Shown: positions 1 through 4,521 of the stretch, piece after piece
Layout of the letters: each line of letters starts with the position of its first letter
Position numbering within the stretch: position 1 is the stretch's first letter
Notes under the pieces: model-generated
The model's database searches: none
Told to the model about the DNA's origin: nothing
The model's input: only the letters and a program-made list of their open reading frames with translations
Program-made: the position numbers and the translations under genes
From: an uncultured Pseudomonadota bacterium
GTDB lineage: Bacteria > Myxococcota_A > Polyangia > HGW-17
DNA length: 6,323 bases
Reading direction: 5' to 3'
NCBI GenBank assembly: GCA_938004375.1
Contig: CALKWH010000451.1
Span: forward strand, 1-6,323

Positions 1-99
1 ATGTGCTAGGTGGTGGGAGATCTGAGGGAGTTATCAAAGTAAGTTAATTGTGATGTTTTATCCGTCAGTCGGTGTGCATATCAGTGTATTTTTTGTTTT
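1..99. other. Unexplained AT-rich leader outside the library adapter, probably technical
   Basis: This stretch is much more AT-rich than the insert and includes runs such as TTTTTTGTTTTA. It lies on the outer side of an inward-reading P5 adapter, so it cannot be contiguous genomic sequence of the insert. I could not match it with confidence to a specific sequencing adapter or barcode. A low-quality read start or an error-rich platform adapter is the simplest reading. I see no gene in it. Confidence 0.7.
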
Positions 100-157
100 A
101 AGGTTACGGCGACCACCGTGATCTACTCTCTTTCCCTACACGACGCTCTTCCGATCT
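100..157 (+). other. Illumina P5/TruSeq universal adapter (library artefact)
   Basis: All 58 bases align without gaps to the P5 universal adapter from its AATGATACGG start to its CTCTTCCGATCT end. I count four mismatches, at 102, 104, 119 and 127. The adapter points inward, so the cloned DNA starts at about 158. The mismatches sit in the outer half, as expected of read-end errors or primer-derived sequence. Any reading frame crossing this segment on either strand is artificial. Confidence 0.97.
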
Positions 158-158
158 G

Positions 159-1415
159 GTCGTCGGCAACCGATACCTCGCCACCGACAGCGGCAACGGC
201 TGGACCTCCGGCCACATCTACGAGTGCACGGCAGAGGTCGTCGTCGACCCGCCGAGCCCCGCCGAGTGGCAGAACACCTCCCCCGTGAAGGGCATGTTCT
301 TCCTGAACCACCTCGGCATGGGCCCGGCCCAGATGTACCAGTACGACGGCTCCGACTGGGCTCCCGTCGCCTACGATGACTCGAACATCATCCAGATGGT
401 CGATGACCTCGACGAGTCGGTCGAAAACCGCATCGCCCTGCCCGTGATCGGGGAGTTCGACAACATGGTGGCCCTGCCCGTCGGCGGGACCGTCGGTGAC
501 CGCTACCTCGCCAACGCCACGGCGAACGGCTGGAACCAGTTCAGCATCTACGAACTGACCGACGACGACCCCGTGGACGTGTGGACCGAGACCGTCCCCG
601 TGGAGGGCATGCAGGTCTACGCGGCGCAGTACGACGGCCCTCGCGGTTCCCGCGAACTGCTCTACTGGACCGGCACCGAGTGGGCCTCCGTGGACACCTA
701 CATGGCGTCTGCCACCCTGTGCGGACCCCAGAACGGCACTGGAGTCGCCAGCGTCGAGGGAACCGTCGTCAGCATCAAGGGCATCACCTCCGGCGGCGCT
801 CGGGCCGCGGATCTGTCCGGCTGGTACATCGAGGGCATCGGTGACCTGAACAGCGACGGTGGCGTCCTGTACGGCGACCTCGTGGATGACACGGGTGGCC
901 TGTTCCACCTCGACCTGTTCTCCGACTCGGGCAAGTTCCAGAAGGTCGCACACACGGCATCCGTGGACCCTGACGGCACGACTCCCGCGGCCCTCGTCGA
1001 GGACAACACCTCCGGGATCGCTGGCAAGGTCATCCTGGTCAACGCCCCCACGGCTGGCGTGTTCACCGTCGAGGTCCCCCTGGAACTGACCTACGAGGCT
1101 GCTCCATCTGGCACCCGGGCGTCCTCGATCCTCGGCGTCGTCCTCGACTCCGGCACCCCGGCCGGTGAGGGCGCGGGGGTCATGATGGGGGGCCAGTTCT
1201 TCGACGGCGACAACTTCACCACCGTGCTGGTCAAGACCGGCGACGACGTGACCATCGGTGACGTTCTGACCCTGTCGGCCACGGTCGCTGGCATGACCGA
1301 ACCCAACGGCATCGGGGCGGTCATCGGCATCGCGGTCGAGTCCAAGATGGGCACCGGGGCGAGCAACCTCGTCAAGGCCCTCATCAAGATTGGCCCGAAC
1401 GACCTCGGAGCGTAA
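159..1415 (+). CDS. Head decoration / head-fibre-like structural protein, 5'-truncated
   Basis: The frame is open from the first insert bases, so the true start is missing; the first internal Met is at 285. The visible 418 residues end at TAA. Two copies of a ~68-residue module (162-368 and 492-692) share the plan G-[ND]-R-Y-L-A, N-G-W, I-Y-E, W, P-V-[KE]-G-M, a tyrosine cluster and a final W-A-[PS]-V. This resembles the tryptophan/glycine-rich DUF2793-type repeats of phage surface proteins. A middle region (about 732-1090) is rich in beta-prone Gly, Asp, Val and Thr. The last ~90 residues (GDDVTIGDVLTLSATVAGM, then IGIAVES) look like small DUF2190-type capsid cement proteins. Its place just upstream of head-tail joining genes fits a capsid-associated protein. 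The role as decoration or head fibre with a possible glycan-binding part is inferred; a tail-fibre role is less likely at this position. There is no signal peptide or membrane segment in the visible part. Confidence 0.6.
   Translation, partial: VVGNRYLATDSGNGWTSGHIYECTAEVVVDPPSPAEWQNTSPVKGMFFLNHLGMGPAQMYQYDGSDWAPVAYDDSNIIQMVDDLDESVENRIALPVIGEFDNMVALPVGGTVGDRYLANATANGWNQFSIYELTDDDPVDVWTETVPVEGMQVYAAQYDGPRGSRELLYWTGTEWASVDTYMASATLCGPQNGTGVASVEGTVVSIKGITSGGARAADLSGWYIEGIGDLNSDGGVLYGDLVDDTGGLFHLDLFSDSGKFQKVAHTASVDPDGTTPAALVEDNTSGIAGKVILVNAPTAGVFTVEVPLELTYEAAPSGTRASSILGVVLDSGTPAGEGAGVMMGGQFFDGDNFTTVLVKTGDDVTIGDVLTLSATVAGMTEPNGIGAVIGIAVESKMGTGASNLVKALIKIGPNDLGA
162..368 (+). repeat. Protein-level repeat, module copy 1 (69 codons)
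   Basis: This copy encodes GNRYLA near its start, then NGW, IYE, a single W, PVKGM, a QYDG segment and DWAPV at the end. It aligns by eye with 492-692, although the nucleotide sequences have diverged, so the duplication is old. The copy starts almost exactly at the insert boundary, so further copies may lie upstream. The two copies start 330 bases (110 codons) apart, with a ~41-codon linker between them. Confidence 0.6.
492..692 (+). repeat. Protein-level repeat, module copy 2 (67 codons)
   Basis: This copy encodes GDRYLA, NGW, IYE, a W, PVEGM, a tyrosine-containing strand and EWASV, in the same order as 162-368. Compared with copy 1 it has a shorter loop before the central W and a longer segment before the final W. 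The residues ALPVGGT just before it resemble the short proline-containing lead-in often seen before DUF2793-like units. Confidence 0.6.
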
Positions 1416-1421
1416 ACCCCT

Positions 1422-1745
1422 ATGCGTGACCGGTCCGCCAGCCTGGGGCGCCTCGCACGAAGTGTACGCGACACTTGCGGGCAGCCTCTGACCATCACCC
1501 GCGGGACGACCACGGTCGCTTTCACCGGGTGCCTCAAGGCGGTCCCCAACACGCAGGCCCTTGAGTCGATCGAGACCGAAGGCTGCACCGTCACCCTCCG
1601 CGTCATCGACGCAGACATCGCCCCCCTGACCCGCATCCAGCAAGAGGACCGCGTCAACGACGGGACCACGACCTACACGGTCCGGTTCGTCGAGGCCGCG
1701 ATCCCCGGCAGCGCGACGGCCTACCTGCGTGAGGTGGCGGCATGA
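1422..1745 (+). CDS. Putative head-closure / head-tail joining protein
   Basis: This is a 107-residue protein. The core has alternating hydrophobic beta-strand patterns (PLTITRG, VAFTGCLKAV, CTVTLRVIDADIAPL, TYTVRFVEAAIPG). The 'aDl..l....D.v..g...Y.V' plan recalls the small beta-barrel head-completion proteins that stack under the connector and stop DNA leaking before the tail docks. The ATG at 1422 follows the previous stop by 6 bases, with a modest GGAG at 1407-1410, eleven bases away. It overlaps the next gene by four bases (ATGA at 1742-1745), which suggests translational coupling. Size, fold pattern and position before the terminator and sheath support the call. No diagnostic catalytic motif exists in such proteins, so the family is inferred from context. 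Confidence 0.5.
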   Translation: MRDRSASLGRLARSVRDTCGQPLTITRGTTTVAFTGCLKAVPNTQALESIETEGCTVTLRVIDADIAPLTRIQQEDRVNDGTTTYTVRFVEAAIPGSATAYLREVAA

Positions 1746-2281
1746 CCACCACCACGCTGCGCACCATGACGATCGATCTGCTCAAGGGCATCGAGGCGAT
1801 CCACGTCTATGACTCGAAGTCCGATCCCCTGGCAGATGCATCTGGCGCTCTTCCCGCTGTGATCGTCGAGACACCGACGGGCCAGATGATCCGGGACAAC
1901 AACCGGTTCACCCGCCGTCAGGTCATCCGGATCGTCGGGGTCGTTGAGGCTCCCGATGACGCGATCATGTCCGCGGGCCTGGACGCCCTGGAACTGGCCG
2001 TCTTTGCCACCCTCCTGTGTGACGAGGACTGGAACGCGGCCTGGAGCATGGCCTCCTGGGACGCCAAGCAGGGCCTGTCGTCCAGCCGTTCCTCCCGCCT
2101 CCGAGGCGTGACCGAGATCACCTTGGTCGGGTCCTTCGACGTCGAACTGCCTGACCCGTCTGACCTCGCAGCCCTGCATGAGATCCGGGCCTACACCGTG
2201 CCCGCTGACCAGGAAATCCCCGAGGGCGAGGAGCCCGAGCAACTCGAAACCCGCGTCCCCTGCGCCGGGGCTGAGGAGTAA
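1742..2281 (+). CDS. Putative tail terminator / tail completion protein
   Basis: This is a 179-residue protein lying between the closure protein and the tail sheath. That is where Mu-like phages encode gp37/gp38-type proteins and where many phages encode a lambda gpU-like terminator. Such proteins form a ring capping the tail tube and joining it to the head. An N-terminal helix (residues ~5-18) is followed by a strand ending in PAVIVETPTG, a strand with QVIRIVGVV, a helix (AGLDALELAVFATLL), a conserved-looking tryptophan region (DWNAAWSMASW) and a last strand (VTEITLVGSFDVELP). The C-terminal ~25 residues are acidic and probably disordered. The start overlaps the upstream stop as ATGA and has GAGGTGG at 1731-1737. 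The fold and order fit, but similarity to a named family is not certain; a gp37-like (DUF1834) assignment is possible. Confidence 0.5.
   Translation: MTTTTLRTMTIDLLKGIEAIHVYDSKSDPLADASGALPAVIVETPTGQMIRDNNRFTRRQVIRIVGVVEAPDDAIMSAGLDALELAVFATLLCDEDWNAAWSMASWDAKQGLSSSRSSRLRGVTEITLVGSFDVELPDPSDLAALHEIRAYTVPADQEIPEGEEPEQLETRVPCAGAEE
2273..2278 (+). promoter_or_regulatory. Ribosome binding site for the tail sheath gene
   Basis: GAGGAG lies six bases before the ATG at 2285. It is built from the last two glutamate codons of the upstream gene, so termination there and initiation of the sheath are adjacent. This supports 2285 as the sheath start. Confidence 0.75.
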
Positions 2282-2284
2282 ACC

Positions 2285-3730
2285 ATGAGCGTTCCTTCGA
2301 GCATCCGCCTGCCCCTGTTCTATGGCGAAGCCAGCAGCGCCCCGACGACCCCTGCGGCTGCGGCCCAGGTCGGTCTGTTGATCGGCCCCGCTGAGACCAA
2401 CGCGGGCCTCATCAAGGCCATCACCAGCGCCGATCAGGCGAGCGCCCTGTTCGGTCGCGGGTCCGGCCTGCACATCATGTGCAAGCGTGCCCTGGCTGCG
2501 TACCCCTACGGCACCTGGAAGGCCATCGGCATCGCCAACAGCGGCGGGACCCCGGCAACCAAGACGATCACGGTCACGACGACCGGGACGACGGCTGCTG
2601 GCACCCTGCGCTTGTGGGTGGGCAGCGACTACGTTGACGTGAACATCGCCACGAACGTGGCCCAGAACACCCTGGCAACCGCGGTCGCCGCAGCCCTCCC
2701 GTCCGTGTCCGACCTGCCCTACACGGCAGCGGCACCGGCGGCCAACGTCGTGACGGCAACCTGCCGCCACAAGGGCACGTTCGGCAACTTCGTTCGCATC
2801 GCCGTGGACGAGGAGATGCCCCTCCCAGCGGGTGTCACCTGCGTCGTGGCGAACGGTGTCACGGGCCAGACGGACACGGCCCTCACGGACACCATCACCC
2901 TGATGGGTGACATGCAGGCCGACAAGATCGGCTGCGCCTGGGACAGCACCCTCCTGGCTGCTGAACTGGACAGCCGGTGGGGCTGGCAGCGGCAGGTGTT
3001 CGGGCACATGTTCACCGCCGTCGCCGGAACCGAGGCAGACTCGGACCGCGGTTACGGGACCCTCAACACGCTGGCCACGGGGACGATCAGCCCCTACGGC
3101 CACTGGACCCGGTTCGGCCTGGAGTCCTACTGCCGTGCGGCGTCCTACGAAGTCGCTGCAACGGCAGCCGCCGTGGCCATGCTCAGTGACGAGTCCGACC
3201 CCGGTCTCAAGATCGGCACGCTGGTCCTGACGGGCTGCGCCTCGGCTGCACAGGGCTACCAGTTCTCCGCAGAGAAGCGGAACCTGCTGCTCTACAGCGG
3301 CGTCGCAACCTGCCACGACGTGGGTGGATACCTGTGCATCGACCGCTGCGTCACGACCCGCTACCAGAACACCTATGGCTCTCGTGACGAGTCGATGTAC
3401 GACGCGGGCACGCTGTGGATCCTCCAGTACCTGCTCCGTGACCTCCGGGCCGTCATCGAGAACACCTATGGCCGGTACCGGCTGGTGTCCGACTCGACCA
3501 GCACGAAGGTCCCGCCCCTGACCGTGACCCCCAACATGATGAAGGGCACCCTGATCGCTTGGTACGAGCGGCACGCGAGGTCGGGCCTCGTGGAACTGCC
3601 CGAGGTCTTCGCCGCGGGTGTGGACGTCGTCCGCCCCGAGAACGATCCGAACAGACTCGACGCGACCCTCCCCGTGGATTGCGCCAATAACCTTGAAGTT
3701 TTCGCACCGCTGCTGGCGTTCGCGCGCTGA
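2285..3730 (+). CDS. Contractile tail sheath protein, Mu gpL type
   Basis: This 481-residue protein forms the outer sheath that contracts to drive the tube into the host. It matches the plan of Mu gpL-type sheaths (COG4386-like) along its whole length. An N-terminal IRLPLFYGEASSA is followed by a VGLLIG strand, and ALFGRGSGLHIMCKRAL (residues 55-70) is the FG-GS-L--M element of the family. A beta-rich inserted domain (about 93-175) contains DLPYTAA and a KGTFGNFV turn. The C-terminal half has FSAEKRNLLLYSGVAT, the DRCVTTRYQNTYGSRDESM block, the YGRYRL segment, PNMMKG, and the final VVRPENDPNRLDATLPVDCANNL and FAPLLAF that end such sheaths. Length is close to Mu gpL (about 500 residues). The tube gene directly follows, as expected. 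It contains ten cysteines, which seems high for an intracellularly assembled structural protein. The start is supported by GAGGAG six bases upstream. Confidence 0.93.
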   Translation: MSVPSSIRLPLFYGEASSAPTTPAAAAQVGLLIGPAETNAGLIKAITSADQASALFGRGSGLHIMCKRALAAYPYGTWKAIGIANSGGTPATKTITVTTTGTTAAGTLRLWVGSDYVDVNIATNVAQNTLATAVAAALPSVSDLPYTAAAPAANVVTATCRHKGTFGNFVRIAVDEEMPLPAGVTCVVANGVTGQTDTALTDTITLMGDMQADKIGCAWDSTLLAAELDSRWGWQRQVFGHMFTAVAGTEADSDRGYGTLNTLATGTISPYGHWTRFGLESYCRAASYEVAATAAAVAMLSDESDPGLKIGTLVLTGCASAAQGYQFSAEKRNLLLYSGVATCHDVGGYLCIDRCVTTRYQNTYGSRDESMYDAGTLWILQYLLRDLRAVIENTYGRYRLVSDSTSTKVPPLTVTPNMMKGTLIAWYERHARSGLVELPEVFAAGVDVVRPENDPNRLDATLPVDCANNLEVFAPLLAFAR

Positions 3731-3731
3731 T

Positions 3732-3737
3732 AGGAGG
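3732..3737 (+). promoter_or_regulatory. Strong ribosome binding site for the tail tube gene
   Basis: AGGAGG, a perfect Shine-Dalgarno core, lies eight bases before the ATG at 3746. It sits in the 15-base gap after the sheath stop (TGA, 3728-3730). It is the best site in the window, fitting the high copy number needed for tube subunits. Confidence 0.85.
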
Positions 3738-3745
3738 ACTGAACC

Positions 3746-4117
3746 ATGGCATCCAAGCACACGATCGCCGGTACGTTGTACCTGACGATTTCCGGCAAGC
3801 GGTACGACCTCACTGGTGATTTTTCGTTCGACCCTGGTGGGGTCGTCCGTGAGGGCGTCAACGACTGCAACGGCACGGGCATCGGCTGGACCGTCTCCAA
3901 CAAGAACGGCTCCTTTGACGCGACGTTCGCCAGCCTCCCCGACCTGTCCGTCCGGGACATCGAGGCCCTGGAGGACGCCCCTATGCAGTTGGAACTGGCC
4001 AACGGGCGCCGGTTCGTCAGCGACACCCTGTACTGCCTGTCCGTGGACGAGATCAACCCGCTGAAGGGCGAGATCAGGGCCAAGTTCGGCACGTTGGGCG
4101 CGATGCGGGAGGTGTGA
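3746..4117 (+). CDS. Tail tube protein, Mu gpM type
   Basis: This 123-residue protein would polymerise into hexameric rings that form the inner tube through which DNA passes. Its length is close to Mu gpM (about 118 residues). The sequence follows the Tail_tube (Mu gpM-like) plan: an N-terminal IAGTLYLTISGKRYDLTGDF with the typical 'aGt..l...G..y.l.G.f' pattern, a central strand pair around GTGIGWTVSNKNG, a D-L-S-V-R-D-I-E-A-L helix, a strand LELANGRRFV and a final G-E-I-R-A-K-F-G strand before the C-terminus. Position directly after the sheath is the standard arrangement in contractile phages. A short stretch near its 5' end (about 3815-3830, GATTTTTCG) is less GC-rich than the rest, but the frame is intact. 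Confidence 0.9.
   Translation: MASKHTIAGTLYLTISGKRYDLTGDFSFDPGGVVREGVNDCNGTGIGWTVSNKNGSFDATFASLPDLSVRDIEALEDAPMQLELANGRRFVSDTLYCLSVDEINPLKGEIRAKFGTLGAMREV
4108..4114 (+). promoter_or_regulatory. Ribosome binding site for the tail assembly chaperone gene
   Basis: GGAGGTG lies six bases before the ATG at 4121 and runs up to the tube stop codon TGA (4115-4117). It supports the chosen start and suggests coupled translation with the tube gene. Confidence 0.75.
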
Positions 4118-4120
4118 TCC

Positions 4121-4390
4121 ATGCCTCTGGCAACCATCCGACTCCAGCACCCCATCACGGTTCGTGGTGAGCCCACGCAGGCCCTGTGTGTCATGCGGCG
4201 GGCCAACCTGGGGGACCTCCGTGCCGCAAGCAAGGGCGCAGATGAACTGGACACCTTGCAGATCCTCCTCAGCCGTCTCTGCGAGATCACCCGCACCGAG
4301 GCTGACGAGATTGATGCTGACGACGTCCCGGTCGTGATCGAGGCACTCGCCCCTTTCATGGGGGGTGGCCAGACGACTGGAGTCAGGTAG
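4121..4390 (+). CDS. Tail assembly chaperone, short (zero-frame) form, Mu gp41 / P2 gpE type
   Basis: This is an 89-residue protein between the tail tube and tape measure genes, the invariant place for tail assembly chaperones. They coat the tape measure and recruit tube subunits, and they are absent from finished virions. The sequence fits the E/41/14 chaperone family (Phage_TAC_7). It opens with I-R-L-Q-H-P-I-T-V-R-G-E, then a basic/hydrophobic VMRRANLGDLRAA segment, a helix DTLQILLSRLCEITRTEADEID and a D-D-V-P-V-V-I-E-A-L-A-P-F-M end. After residue 80 the zero-frame reading (GGGQTTGVR, then TAG) no longer looks like a conserved protein end. The conserved content continues in the -1 frame. 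Start supported by GGAGGTG six bases upstream. Confidence 0.85.
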   Translation: MPLATIRLQHPITVRGEPTQALCVMRRANLGDLRAASKGADELDTLQILLSRLCEITRTEADEIDADDVPVVIEALAPFMGGGQTTGVR

Positions 4391-4518
4391 CGGTCGATCT
4401 GGCCTACCTGTTCCACTGGTCACCCGCGTCCGTGGACGCCCTTGAACCTGACGACCTTGAGTGGTGGGCAGATCAGGCCCGCGCGCTGACTGCTCGACTC
4501 AACACACAGGACCAGTGA
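4121..4518 (+). CDS. Tail assembly chaperone, extended -1 frameshift product (132 residues) with P2 GpE-like C-terminus
   Basis: Residues 1-82 are shared with the short form. A -1 slip at 4360-4366 then continues at TGG (4366-4368) for 50 more codons to TGA (4516-4518). The extension reads through DLAYLFHWSPASVDALEP and DDLEWWADQARAL. This closely resembles the P2 GpE family, whose hallmark is a phenylalanine-histidine-tryptophan motif followed by an E-L-x-x-W-x-x-x-A helix. In P2-like and Mu-like phages this segment is made only as a frameshift extension of the upstream chaperone. Here the -1 frame is closed upstream by TGA at 4318-4320. It has no ATG, GTG or TTG before the GTG at 4432, deep inside the conserved segment, so separate initiation is unlikely. 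The long form is expected to be the minor product and to bind tube or tape measure through its added domain. The alternative is a miscalled G run (seven instead of six), which would fuse the frames. Confidence 0.8.
4360..4366 (+). promoter_or_regulatory. Programmed -1 ribosomal frameshift slippery site G-GGG-GGT
   Basis: The zero-frame codons are ATG (4358-4360), GGG and GGT, giving a canonical X-XXY-YYZ heptamer in exactly the right phase. After slipping by one base both tRNAs can re-pair on GGG, a perfect match except at the wobble base of the second codon. The slip leads directly into the conserved GpE-like frame. Sites of this class occur in the same gene position across many tailed phages, with differing heptamers. 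A weak GAGG at 4340-4343 lies upstream, but its spacing is long for a stimulator. Confidence 0.75.
4384..4410 (+). promoter_or_regulatory. Candidate stimulatory RNA hairpin downstream of the slippery site
   Basis: CAGGTAG (4384-4390) and CTACCTG (4404-4410) form a perfect 7-bp stem with a 13-base loop, beginning 17 bases after the slippery heptamer. The zero-frame stop TAG (4388-4390) lies inside the 5' arm. A smaller hairpin, CCAG-ACGA-CTGG, sits at 4369-4380. A third pairing, GGCCAG (4367-4372) with CTGGCC (4399-4404), would compete with it. Stimulation of frameshifting is inferred; GC-rich DNA gives chance stems. Confidence 0.35.
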
Positions 4519-4521
4519 CCT

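Noticed and set aside
1187..1193. A second perfectly phased slippery heptamer, G-GGG-GGC, in the decoration protein gene
   Set aside because: A -1 slip there gives only a short arginine-rich tail ending at TGA 1259-1261 and removes the conserved cement-like end. It shows that a G-rich heptamer can occur by chance in this genome, so the case at 4360 rests on the conserved -1 extension rather than on the heptamer alone.
123..1643. A ~506-codon open frame on the minus strand
   Set aside because: It runs antisense to the decoration protein and into the adapter at 100-157, so its end is artificial and its composition is typical of a shadow frame.
2907..3230. Plus-strand open frames of 60-110 codons inside the sheath gene and, similarly, inside other genes
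   Set aside because: They are alternative-frame shadows rich in Arg, Pro, Ser and Thr, lie inside strongly supported genes, and have no matching ribosome binding sites.
1721..4423. A ~900-codon open frame on the minus strand
   Set aside because: It lies antisense to the terminator, sheath, tube and chaperone genes, all recognisable by family. The long open run follows from strong C/G third-position bias, which makes minus-strand stops rare. Its translation is low-complexity and resembles no family.
4432..4518. Independent small gene starting at GTG 4432 for the GpE-like segment
   Set aside because: This start falls after the FHW motif, in the middle of the conserved segment, and has no Shine-Dalgarno sequence. 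A frameshift extension explains the frame better.
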